Origin: a bacterium
GTDB taxonomy: Bacteria; UBA9089; JASEGY01
DNA: 11,035 nucleotides
Assembly (NCBI GenBank): GCA_030019105.1
Contig: JASEGY010000083.1
Coordinates: 1 to 11,035 of the forward strand
Direction: 5' to 3'
This document shows, in pieces, positions 1 through 6,993 of this stretch (position 1 is the first letter of the stretch; each line of letters starts with the position of its first letter). Position numbers and translations under genes: made by a program. A model generated the notes under the pieces. It had not been told where the DNA came from. It made no database searches and worked only from the letters and a program-made list of their open reading frames with translations.

Positions 1-30
1 ATTATATTGTTGAATACCACCTTTTTACTT

Positions 31-237
31 ACCATTAAATTTGAAAAGGATACAAAAGAAGTTCGTTTCCACTTTTAATGTAGAAATATTGGTATAAGGG
101 AAAACTCAAATAATTTCTCGCAAAGGCACAAAGGCGCAAAGAATAAAAGAATATAAGCTCTTAGCGACTTTGCGGCTTTGCGAGAGATAAAAAAGGGACT
201 GGGCTATACCATAACTTTTGAAGAGGATACGAAATAT
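31..237. repeat. Imperfect 30-bp direct repeat flanking the hairpin
   Basis: Bases 31-60 and 208-237 match at 23 of 30 positions without gaps; the shared core is TTTGAA-x-AGGATAC. The second copy is the 3' end of the GAF-like gene. The two copies bracket the hairpin at 116-185. They could result from a duplication at insertion followed by divergence, or from repeated coding sequence of the original longer gene. Confidence 0.4.
116..185. repeat. GCAAAGG-type intergenic hairpin
   Basis: TCTCGCAAAG (116-125) pairs exactly with CTTTGCGAGA (176-185), and inside it CGCAAAG (135-141) pairs with CTTTGCG (168-174). The units resemble the CGCAGAGG repeats at 10140-10292 but are a different variant (CAAAGG for CAGAGG). 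No flanking target duplication was found. Confidence 0.7.
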
Positions 238-413
238 CCTATGTCTGCCTGAGAGAAACGGACAACATTTTCAATCACGAAACTAAATAAATCTTCTAAA
301 CTTATTCCATCATCTAAAATTTTTTGATCTAACGTATGAAGGAATTGTAGTCGTGTTTCATTTCCGTGAAAGCAATCACAAAGTTGTCTGACAATTTGAG
401 TCCAATCTTGCAT
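204..413 (-). pseudogene. Short GAF/sensor-like N-terminal fragment, probably truncated
   Basis: 69 residues beginning MQDWTQIVRQLCDCFHGNE and containing GISLEDLFSFVIENVVRFSQADIGYFV. The last part resembles the first helix and strand of GAF-type sensor domains (an N-terminal helix with 'ADIGYF'). The protein then ends after only seven more residues at a TAG. A strong AGGAGGAG six nt before the ATG shows that the start was once, or still is, translated. Immediately beyond the stop lie a repeat hairpin (116-185) and a degenerate copy of the gene's last 30 bases (31-60), which suggests that insertion or rearrangement removed the rest. It could instead be a genuine short protein. Family assignment is weak. 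Confidence 0.5.
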
Positions 414-439
414 AATTGTCTCCTCCTCACGAAAAAATT

Positions 440-468
440 ATCGTATATTTTTCTTCAATCACTACCAA
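440..468 (-). promoter_or_regulatory. Possible sigma-70-type promoter for the GAF-like gene
   Basis: On the minus strand TTGGTA (463-468) is followed after 17 nt by TACGAT (440-445), about 27 nt before the start codon at 413. The match to consensus is partial and the region is AT-rich, so this may be chance. It is offered because the gene follows a strong stem-loop and would need its own promoter. Confidence 0.25.
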
Positions 469-519
469 CAACACTAGGTACGCATAATGGCATATTAACT
501 ATAGGCTTACATTACCTTA

Positions 520-552
520 AACCAACTGGACTTCCTTTACTTTTAGTTGGTT
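520..552. repeat. 8-bp inverted repeat between fdhA terminator and GAF-like gene
   Basis: AACCAACT (520-527) pairs with AGTTGGTT (545-552) across a 17-nt loop. It lies in the roughly 245-base gap between the GAF-like gene and fdhA. Its role is unknown; a weak second hairpin or an operator-like site are both possible. Confidence 0.35.
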
Positions 553-597
553 AATTATCTCCACTGAGTCCTTATCGAATTTGTCAATATGAACTAT

Positions 598-624
598 CTT
601 AGCGCGGCCAGAGGCCGCGCTAAG
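598..624 (-). terminator. GC-rich 12-bp stem-loop after fdhA, candidate terminator
   Basis: CTTAGCGCGGCC at 598-609 pairs perfectly with GGCCGCGCTAAG at 613-624 around a 3-nt loop, 35 nt beyond the fdhA stop. The stem is very stable, but no run of U follows on the minus strand (the next bases read ATAGTTC), so it is not a textbook intrinsic terminator. It may stop transcription inefficiently, protect the 3' end from exonucleases, or be a palindromic repeat. Confidence 0.5.
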
Positions 625-659
625 GAGTTTCTTGTCGATAATATTTCAACTGTTTACTC

Positions 660-3404
660 CTACTTTTCAATCCTCACCGCACACACCTTCAACTCCGGAA
701 TCTTGGCTACCGGATCCAGGACAGGATTAGTCAAGACATTAGCCGCAGCCTCAGCAAAGTGGAAGGGCATAAAAACCACTCCCTGGGGAGGAATATCCGT
801 TACCTTGGCCTTGACATCAATCTGGCCACGACGTGAGCTTACCTTGACAAACTGGTCGTCCTCGATAGAAAGATCCGCCGCATCAGCCGGGTTTATTTCA
901 ACATATCCTTCAGGAACAATTTCATCCAACCCTTTAGACCTCCGGCTCATAGAACCGGTATGGAAATGGTACAGCATCCGGCCGGTGGTCAGGGTGTAAG
1001 GATATTCTTCATCAGGCAGCTCCGCCGGCTCCTTAAATTCAATGGCGCTGAAGAGTCCCAGTCCCCTGGTGAATTTATCGCCATGGAGATAAGGAGTGCC
1101 CGGATGGGTTGGATTCGGGCAGGGCCACGGCAGGCCACCTTCTTTTTCTAATCTGGAATGAGAAATGCCGCCATAGCTGGGTGTCAGTTTGGCGATCTCT
1201 GCCATAATCAGATCGGGAATACGATAGGCCATTCTATATCCTTTAGCCGTCTTAACGGCAGACCTGACCGGCATCTCATCAGGAACACGGAAGACCATCT
1301 TATAGCCCATTCGTTTTGAAACCTCCGTGATAATCTGCCAATCTTCTCTGCTCTCGCCCACTGGAGGAATGGCCTTCCTCACCATCTGGACCCTTCGTTC
1401 AGTATTGGTGAAGGTCCCGTCCTTTTCAGCAAAAGAAATTGCCGGGAGTACCACATTGGCCAAAGCGGCGGTCTCAGTCAAAAATATGTCCTGACAGACT
1501 AAGAAATCAAGAGACTGGAGGGCCTCTTTGACGTGATTTATATCCGGATCAGCCAGCATCGGATTTTCACCCATAATATAGAGGGCCTTAAGCCGGCCGT
1601 CTCCGGCCGCATTTATCATCTCGGTTAGGGTTAAACCGGGATTGGCCGGGAGCTTCACGCCCCAGGCCTTCTCGAATTTGGCCCGGACGGCCTCATCCGC
1701 TACCTTTTGATACCCGGGGTAGACATTGGGCAGCCCGCCCATATCACAAGCCCCCTGGACATTATTTTGTCCTCGGAGGGGATTAACCCCGCTGTAAGGC
1801 TTGCCCACGTTGCCGGTCAACATGGCCAGGTTGGCGCAGCAAAGGACATTATCAGTCCCGTGGCTGTGCTGGGTAATACCCATCGAATAAATAATGCTCG
1901 CCGCCTTGGCTGTTGCGTAAATTCTGGCCGCTTCTCTCAGTTTATCCGCCGGAATACCGGTGATGGATTCGACATACTCGGGGGTATACTTAGCCACCGT
2001 CTCAGCCATGGCCTCAAAATTCTCACACCGCTCCCGGATAAAGTCTTTGTCATGCAGGTCTTCGGCGATAATCACATTCATCAGGCCGTTCAACCAGGCC
2101 ACATCCGTGCCTGGCCTTTGCCTCAGGTGCAAATGGGCCCAATCGGCCAGTTCAATGGATCGGGGATCAAAGAGCAAGAGCTTTGCCCCGCAGTTAACGG
2201 CCTCCTTGATCTTTAAGGCAATAACCGGGTGGTTTTCAGTGGTATTAGAACCCGTGACGAGGATGCAGTCGGCCCCGGCAATCTCATCAATGGAATTAGT
2301 CATGGCCCCGCTGCCAAAGGCCGTGGCCAGACCGGCTACGGTAGAGGCGTGGCAAAGCCGGGCGCAATGGTCAACATTGTTGGTGCCCACGGCCGCCCGC
2401 ATGAATTTCTGAAAGATGTAATTGTCTTCATTAGTGCACTTGGCCGAGCAGAGGCCGCCGATTGAATCAGGCCCGTGTTTCTCTTTTATCCCGGATAGTT
2501 TCTTAGCCACCAGGTCCAGGGCCTCATTCCAACCAGCCTTCTGCAATTCACCGTTTCTTCTGACAAGGGGTGTCTTAAGCCTGTCTTCCCGATTGACAAA
2601 ATCAAGGCCGAATTTCCCTTTAACACAGAGCCGTCCCTGGTTGGCCGGGGCATCCCAGGAAGGGGTAACCTTGATAATCCGGTTATCTTTGACATTGAGA
2701 TCAAACCGGCAGCCGGTGCCGCAGTAAGGGCAAGTGGTCGTCACTTTAGAGAATTCCCACGACCGGCCTTTGAATTTGGCTTCTTTTTCAGTCAAAGCCC
2801 CCACCGGACAAACGCCGACACATTGGCCGCAAAAGACACAATTAGATTCCTGCATCGGCCGGTCAAAATAGGTGGCAATCCTGGTCTCAAAACCACGGCC
2901 GGCAAAATCTACCACATTGTTCCTCTGGATTGTTGCGCATGTTGCCACACATCGCCCGCAGAGGATACATTTATTGTAATCCCTTTCAATAAAAGGATTG
3001 CTTGAATCTATTGGATAGACATGCCTTTCTCCTTTAAAGCTGGTAGATCTGACCCCCAATTGATAGGCATAATTCTGAAGCTTACAGTCTCCATTCTTTT
3101 CACAGATCAGACAATCTTGGGGATGGTCGGAAAGAAGGAGATCAATAACCATTTTTCTGGCATTTATCACCCGGTCGGTATTGGTCATCACCTTTATTCC
3201 AGGGCTTACCGGACAGGCACAGGAAGCCACCAGAGACCTGGCTCCTTCTACTTCTACCAGACAAAGGCGGCAGGCCCCGGTCGGTAAAAGATGTTTATGA
3301 TAGCAAAGATGGGGGATCTTAATTCCTAATGATTTCGCTGCCTGGAATACAGTCGTTCCTTCTTCGACTTCTACTGTTTTTCCGTCTATCGTTAATTCAA
3401 CCAC
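660..3404 (-). CDS. fdhA: FdhA, formate dehydrogenase catalytic subunit with NuoG-like N-terminus
   Basis: 914 residues; interconverts formate and CO2, the first step of the methyl branch. Domains: [2Fe-2S] (Cys34, 45, 48, 62); His-Cys3 [4Fe-4S] (His94, Cys98, 101, 107); ferredoxin pair ([11 protein letters not shown] 146-156, [11 protein letters not shown] 189-199); molybdopterin [4Fe-4S] site (Cys225, 228, 231, 260); then the bis-MGD domains. Active site [12 protein letters not shown] places Cys351 where selenoproteins have Sec, beside His352. [12 protein letters not shown] (545-556) and [17 protein letters not shown] (806-822) are formate dehydrogenase hallmarks, favouring it over other molybdopterin enzymes or NuoG. 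Start is GTG at 3404 with AAAGGAG nine nt upstream; stop is TAG. It presumably works with the NuoE- and NuoF-like subunits upstream. An extra 22-residue duplicated segment lies at 700-731. A GC-rich stem-loop follows the stop. Confidence 0.95.
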   Translation of the reverse strand: MVELTIDGKTVEVEEGTTVFQAAKSLGIKIPHLCYHKHLLPTGACRLCLVEVEGARSLVASCACPVSPGIKVMTNTDRVINARKMVIDLLLSDHPQDCLICEKNGDCKLQNYAYQLGVRSTSFKGERHVYPIDSSNPFIERDYNKCILCGRCVATCATIQRNNVVDFAGRGFETRIATYFDRPMQESNCVFCGQCVGVCPVGALTEKEAKFKGRSWEFSKVTTTCPYCGTGCRFDLNVKDNRIIKVTPSWDAPANQGRLCVKGKFGLDFVNREDRLKTPLVRRNGELQKAGWNEALDLVAKKLSGIKEKHGPDSIGGLCSAKCTNEDNYIFQKFMRAAVGTNNVDHCARLCHASTVAGLATAFGSGAMTNSIDEIAGADCILVTGSNTTENHPVIALKIKEAVNCGAKLLLFDPRSIELADWAHLHLRQRPGTDVAWLNGLMNVIIAEDLHDKDFIRERCENFEAMAETVAKYTPEYVESITGIPADKLREAARIYATAKAASIIYSMGITQHSHGTDNVLCCANLAMLTGNVGKPYSGVNPLRGQNNVQGACDMGGLPNVYPGYQKVADEAVRAKFEKAWGVKLPANPGLTLTEMINAAGDGRLKALYIMGENPMLADPDINHVKEALQSLDFLVCQDIFLTETAALANVVLPAISFAEKDGTFTNTERRVQMVRKAIPPVGESREDWQIITEVSKRMGYKMVFRVPDEMPVRSAVKTAKGYRMAYRIPDLIMAEIAKLTPSYGGISHSRLEKEGGLPWPCPNPTHPGTPYLHGDKFTRGLGLFSAIEFKEPAELPDEEYPYTLTTGRMLYHFHTGSMSRRSKGLDEIVPEGYVEINPADAADLSIEDDQFVKVSSRRGQIDVKAKVTDIPPQGVVFMPFHFAEAAANVLTNPVLDPVAKIPELKVCAVRIEK

Positions 3405-3486
3405 TATATATTGCTCCTTTCTTTGTAGTTGTCTTTCCTTATGGACTATGTGGACGGTGTGGACTCTCTCTATCCCGACCGGCCTA

Positions 3487-3504
3487 AACGATGAACAAGG
3501 CCTA
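3487..3504. repeat. 18-bp direct repeat, copy 1
   Basis: AACGATGAACAAGGCCTA here is identical to 6956-6973 and lies in the gap between the aspartic protease gene and fdhA. An exact 18-mer twice within 3.5 kb at two gene junctions is unlikely by chance and suggests a dispersed repeat remnant. Confidence 0.7.
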
Positions 3505-3523
3505 TTCTCCTCATTACTCCGGC

Positions 3524-3886
3524 TTACTTCAATGACTTTGCGGTCATCCTCCTTAAAGTCCTCGAAACCGGGTCAACGGCAATACCTACATTTTCCAGGG
3601 CCACCACACCAAGGATCGGTTCTGCTTCTTCCGGCCCAAAAATAACTTGAGCCACAGTTTCCGAACCCATAAAGGCAACTCTGGCATAGCCGTAGTTGTA
3701 TTCCACCGGCTGCCCATTAGCTAATTCATACACATCCTTACCTTCAACTTCAATGCCTGCTTCTGCCAACTTGCTTCCAGGAGCCATACAATCAATCGAC
3801 CCGGTATCCACTAAAAATTCAGCCTCATATCCTTCCCTGGATTTGGCAAGATTGGTGACAGTTGTCGTAACCTTAGTGACACCCAT
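3524..3886 (-). CDS. Retropepsin-like (clan AA) aspartic protease
   Basis: 120 residues. The catalytic motif FLVDTGS is at 24-30 (Asp27), preceded by a beta-hairpin (MGVTKVTTTVTN) and followed by a flap-like part and ANGQPVEY. ILGVVALENVGIAVDP (91-106) supplies the hydrophobic-hydrophobic-Gly element expected after the flap. The length fits single-domain bacterial clan AA proteases that work as dimers, resembling TIGR03698. The substrate is unknown. The ATG overlaps the NuoF stop (TAATG), and the gene is followed by fdhA after 119 nt, so it is part of the operon. A role in processing a complex subunit is conceivable, but bacterial genomes also carry such genes in accessory pairs; no partner is seen here. 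Confidence 0.82.
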   Translation of the reverse strand: MGVTKVTTTVTNLAKSREGYEAEFLVDTGSIDCMAPGSKLAEAGIEVEGKDVYELANGQPVEYNYGYARVAFMGSETVAQVIFGPEEAEPILGVVALENVGIAVDPVSRTLRRMTAKSLK

Positions 3887-5751
3887 TACAGCCTTCCTTT
3901 AATCTCCACGGCCTTGAACTTACAGGACTCAAAACAGAGACCGCATTTGATACATTTGGTCGGGTCGATCGTATGCAATCTTTTCTTCTCTCCTGTAATG
4001 GCTGCGTTGGGACATCTCTTGGCACAAACCATACAACCCGTGCATGTTTCAGGGTTAATAACATAGATGGTCAGCTCCTTACAACTGCCAGCCGCGCATC
4101 TTTTCTCCTTAATGTGGGTTTCATACTCATCCCTAAAGTATCTAATCGTGGAAAGAACAGGATTGGGAGCGGTCTGGCCCAGGCCACAGAGGGAGGAATC
4201 CTTAATCATTTGACCCAGTTTAATTAAGGTGTCAATGTCCTCATCCCTTCCTTCTCCCAGGGTGATCCGGGTCAGGATTTCCAACATCCTTTTGGTGCCT
4301 ATCCGGCATGGAACACATTTACCGCAAGACTCATCCTGGGTAAATTCCAGGAAGAATCTGGCCAATTCCACCATGCAATTATTTTCATCTACAATGACCA
4401 TGCCGCCGGAGCCCATAATAGCGCCCACTTCCTGCAATGAATCATAATCAATCGGCAGGTCTAAATGTTCAGCCGGAACACACCCCCCTGACGGCCCACC
4501 CATTTGAGCTGCCTTGAATTTTTTGTCTTTTGGTATGCCACCCCCGATATCAAAGATGACTTTGCGCAGGCTAATCCCCATCGGGACTTCAACCAGCCCA
4601 GTGTTATTTATCTTGCCGGCCAGGGCAAAGACCTTTGTCCCTTTACTTTTTTCAGTGCCCAGACTGCTGAACCATGAAGCGGAGTTAAGGACAATCGGCG
4701 GGATATTGGCCCATGTTTCGACATTGTTGATATTGGTCGGCTTTCCCCAGAGTCCTGACTGGGCCGGAAAAGGCGGCCGCGGCCTGGGACGGCCTTGCTT
4801 GCCTTCAATCGAGGCTATCAGGGCTGTTTCTTCACCGCAGACAAATGCTCCGGCCCCTTGTTTGATCTTTAATTTAAAGTCAAAACCGGATCCCAGGATA
4901 TTTTCTCCCAACAGCCCGGCCTCTTCCGCCTGGGCAATGGCTATGGTCAGATGTTCTACGGCAATCGGATATTCCGCCCGGACATAGATATACCCTTCAT
5001 TGGATCCAATAGCATACCCCCCGATAATCATGCCTTCAATCACAGAATGGGGGTCTCCTTCCAGGACGGCCCGGTCCATAAAGGCCCCGGGATCACCTTC
5101 ATCGGCATTACAAATGATATATTTGGGAGCGCCCTTGGCCGCCCTGGCAAACTGCCATTTCAGACCTGTTGGAAAGCCGCCGCCGCCGCGGCCCCGTAAG
5201 CCCGATTGTTTCACCTCTTCAATTACAACTTCAGGAGGCATCTGCGAAAGCGTCTTAGCCAGGGCAGAATATCCATCTCTTTCAATATAGTGAACCAGAC
5301 TGGTGGGACTGATCCGGCCGCAGTTACGCAGGACAATCGTTTCCTGATCCTTATAAAAGGGGATGTCTCTGGAATGAACTATTTTTGTTCCCTTTTTAGG
5401 GCCATTAAGGCATAGCCTGTTTACCACCTTATTATTAATGAGGGTCTTTTTTATAATATCCGAAGCATCTTCAGCCGTTACCCCTTGATAGAATATATCC
5501 GCGGGATCAATGACCATCACCGGCGCCTTGGCACAAAACCCCATACAGCCGGCATCTATTATTTCTATCTTGTCTTTTAATCCCCTTTCTTCAATCCCTG
5601 CTGCCAGGGCATCCCGCACACCGGTCGCCCCCTGCGCCCGGCATCCGGTCATGCAGATACGAACATAGATTTTATTAGGGTCATTCAAGGTATTCAACGA
5701 TTTACGGTATTGAGCCAAATCATCGAATGTTTTAAATAATCGTTGTTCCAT
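3886..5751 (-). CDS. NuoF-like diaphorase subunit with extra ferredoxin domains
   Basis: 621 residues, the HydB/HylB architecture. Order: N-terminal thioredoxin-like [2Fe-2S] domain (Cys33, 37, 69, 73); NuoF FMN/NAD(P) domain with GLRGRGGGGFP (184-194), NADEGDPGAFMDR (215-227) and GAGAFVCGEETAL (299-311); [4Fe-4S] site ESCGKCVPC (476, 479, 482) with Cys522; then a C-terminal two-cluster ferredoxin (CTGCMVCAKRC 570-580 and CIKCGLCFESC 600-610). It oxidises or reduces NAD(P)(H) and joins it to the iron-sulfur chain of FdhA. Subunits with this domain set occur in electron-bifurcating hydrogenases and formate dehydrogenases, so coupling to ferredoxin is possible but not proved. GAGGAG precedes the ATG by seven nt. 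The stop TAA overlaps the protease ATG (TAATG). Confidence 0.93.
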   Translation of the reverse strand: MEQRLFKTFDDLAQYRKSLNTLNDPNKIYVRICMTGCRAQGATGVRDALAAGIEERGLKDKIEIIDAGCMGFCAKAPVMVIDPADIFYQGVTAEDASDIIKKTLINNKVVNRLCLNGPKKGTKIVHSRDIPFYKDQETIVLRNCGRISPTSLVHYIERDGYSALAKTLSQMPPEVVIEEVKQSGLRGRGGGGFPTGLKWQFARAAKGAPKYIICNADEGDPGAFMDRAVLEGDPHSVIEGMIIGGYAIGSNEGYIYVRAEYPIAVEHLTIAIAQAEEAGLLGENILGSGFDFKLKIKQGAGAFVCGEETALIASIEGKQGRPRPRPPFPAQSGLWGKPTNINNVETWANIPPIVLNSASWFSSLGTEKSKGTKVFALAGKINNTGLVEVPMGISLRKVIFDIGGGIPKDKKFKAAQMGGPSGGCVPAEHLDLPIDYDSLQEVGAIMGSGGMVIVDENNCMVELARFFLEFTQDESCGKCVPCRIGTKRMLEILTRITLGEGRDEDIDTLIKLGQMIKDSSLCGLGQTAPNPVLSTIRYFRDEYETHIKEKRCAAGSCKELTIYVINPETCTGCMVCAKRCPNAAITGEKKRLHTIDPTKCIKCGLCFESCKFKAVEIKGRL

Positions 5752-5769
5752 AAATCCACTCCTCTTCTT

Positions 5770-6231
5770 CTAATTATACTGTTTGATGGCCTCTTCTGTT
5801 TTCTTCTCGGTTAATTCTCCAAAATAATCCTCGTTGATCATCATCACCGGGGCCAGGAAACATGTGCCTACACAACGAACCGATTTCAAGGTAAACTTAA
5901 AGTCCTCTGTAGTGTCCCCATCTTTAATTCCCAGCAGACTTTCTATCCTTTCGAGCATCTTTTTAGCCCCTTTGACGTGACAAGCCGTGCCGGTACAGAC
6001 GTGAATGGAATTCTTACCCTGAGGAACAAGATGAAATTGGGTGTAAAAGGTGACGACGCCATAGATACGGCTTAAAGGAACCTTTAAGCCCTTTCCAACA
6101 GCCCGGAGGGCCTCATCCGGCAAGTAATTAAATAAGTCCTGCACTTCCTGCAGCACCGGGATCAAGGCGCCCTTTACTCCCTTGTATTTGTCAATAACAG
6201 CCTGCAATTTATCCGTCTTTTCCCTTTCCAC
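5770..6231 (-). CDS. NuoE-like [2Fe-2S] subunit of NAD(P)-linked formate dehydrogenase
   Basis: About 153 residues. The thioredoxin-like [2Fe-2S] ferredoxin fold of the NuoE/HydA/HylC type is evident: helical N-terminus (VQDLFNYLPDEALRAVGKGL), then VVTFYTQF, and cluster cysteines in CTGTAC (79 and 84 of this start) and CVGTC (120 and 124). It would carry electrons within a soluble NADH/NADPH-linked complex. The start is uncertain. A GTG at 6243 is in frame but lies inside the AGGAGGTG ribosome site; the GTG at 6231 stands 11 nt after AGGAGG and is preferred. The next gene begins 18 nt downstream, and fdhA follows, so the most likely partner enzyme is formate dehydrogenase. A hydrogenase complex is less likely because no hydrogenase catalytic subunit is in the window. 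Confidence 0.88.
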   Translation of the reverse strand: MEREKTDKLQAVIDKYKGVKGALIPVLQEVQDLFNYLPDEALRAVGKGLKVPLSRIYGVVTFYTQFHLVPQGKNSIHVCTGTACHVKGAKKMLERIESLLGIKDGDTTEDFKFTLKSVRCVGTCFLAPVMMINEDYFGELTEKKTEEAIKQYN

Positions 6232-6260
6232 TGATTTCCTCACCTCCTGTTTCAGTTTCC

Positions 6261-6599
6261 TTACTTCTTCTTTGAAGTTAATCTTGCTGCATAACTAAAG
6301 GCAAAAAAATAATTCTGCCACAGCTTATCGGATGAAGAGAACTGATTGTCAAAATAGAAGTAATCTACCAATGCTTCATATAACCTGGTTAACTCTTTTA
6401 ACCTTTTTTTATTTTTAACATCAGAGACAGTCAATTCTAAAAGTTCCAGGGCACGCTCAATTGCCTTCTTACTGTATTCATTATTCTTATCTCTCCAGGT
6501 AATTGCTCGTTCACTTTCACTTCCAATATTAGCCATCTGTTCGAAGAAGGTCAATTCAAACCAACGGCCCCGGGCTAATTGTTTGTGTTGATACTTCAT
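6261..6599 (-). CDS. Small all-helical protein paired with the DUF5674-like gene
   Basis: 112 residues, hypothetical. It opens MKYQHKQLARGRWFELTFFEQMANIGSE and is predicted to be mostly helical, with many charged residues (for example ITWRDKNNEYSKKAIERALELLEL) and a tail NQFSSSDKLWQNYFFAFSYAARL. No transmembrane segment or catalytic motif is evident. It begins inside the stop of the DUF5674-like gene (ATGA), so the two are translated together and presumably function as a pair. I have the impression that this protein accompanies DUF5674 elsewhere, which would fit a toxin-antitoxin-like or regulatory pair, but that is recollection and not shown here. It ends 17-29 nt before the NuoE-like gene, depending on that gene's start. 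Confidence 0.65.
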   Translation of the reverse strand: MKYQHKQLARGRWFELTFFEQMANIGSESERAITWRDKNNEYSKKAIERALELLELTVSDVKNKKRLKELTRLYEALVDYFYFDNQFSSSDKLWQNYFFAFSYAARLTSKKK

Positions 6600-6937
6600 C
6601 TTTCCACCAGGTTATTAATGATTTCTATTATTCTTCTTCTTGTCTGTGGATTGTCAATCCCACGACTACGATTTTTTTGTGATGGCCGCAGATTTATTAG
6701 TGAGTCAAACTCAATCCAGGCTTCATCCTTAATCTCAGGGTAAATATTAATTCCCCAGAGATTTTGTTGTTTTGAGCCTTGTTCGATCAACAAGGCTTCT
6801 TCATCTGAATGAAGTTCTCCTCCCAGCACCATAATCCCCTTCTCTACATCAACCACTCCCTTCACTAAATTCCCGAACAGCTCCTGCGCCATATTCTTTA
6901 GTTCAATTATAGAGATCTTATCCTTGACAATCTTCAT
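6596..6937 (-). CDS. DUF5674-like protein, unknown function
   Basis: About 113 residues from ATG 6937. The sequence MKIVKDKISIIELKNMAQEL, then a LVKGVVDVEKGIMVLGGELH segment, then GSKQQNLWGINIYPE, and finally INLRPSQKNRSRGIDN with RRRIIEIINNLV, fits what I recall of DUF5674, a family seen in uncultivated bacteria; its function is unknown to me. The start is chosen because GGAGGT lies 6-7 nt upstream; an ORF extension to 6967 would pass through that ribosome site. The stop overlaps the next ATG as ATGA. Just upstream of its ribosome site is an 18-bp sequence found again at 3487-3504, which hints that this gene arrived as a cassette. It is AT-richer than metF and the formate dehydrogenase genes. 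Confidence 0.7.
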   Translation of the reverse strand: MKIVKDKISIIELKNMAQELFGNLVKGVVDVEKGIMVLGGELHSDEEALLIEQGSKQQNLWGINIYPEIKDEAWIEFDSLINLRPSQKNRSRGIDNPQTRRRIIEIINNLVER

Positions 6938-6955
6938 AGCGCGACCTCCCGCCGC

Positions 6956-6973
6956 AACGATGAACAAGGCCTA
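6956..6973. repeat. 18-bp direct repeat, copy 2
   Basis: Second exact copy of AACGATGAACAAGGCCTA, placed just upstream of the ribosome site of the DUF5674-like gene and just after the end of the coiled-coil gene. It may mark the edge of an inserted cassette or be a leader sequence that travels with it. Confidence 0.7.
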
Positions 6974-6993
6974 CCACCTAATTCAGGCCTGGG

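Noticed and set aside
366..554. 62-codon plus-strand open frame at the left end
   Set aside because: It overlaps the well-supported start and ribosome site of the GAF-like gene on the other strand and has no ribosome site or recognisable motif.
1707..2465. Plus-strand open frames of 78-169 codons opposite fdhA
   Set aside because: They lie entirely within a clearly conserved minus-strand gene and encode no recognisable protein; they follow from the codon composition of fdhA.
660..3404. NADH dehydrogenase subunit NuoG as an alternative name for this gene
   Set aside because: The C-H active-site pair, [12 protein letters not shown] and the TTGR...HTGSMSRR motif are those of catalytic formate dehydrogenases, which NuoG lacks.
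3405..3523. A hidden small gene between the protease gene and fdhA
   Set aside because: No start codon with a ribosome site and no open frame of useful length was seen; the gap holds only the 18-bp repeat and the fdhA ribosome site.
4514..5290. Plus-strand open frames of 82-157 codons opposite the NuoF-like gene
   Set aside because: Antisense shadows of a conserved gene, proline- and serine-rich with no motif.
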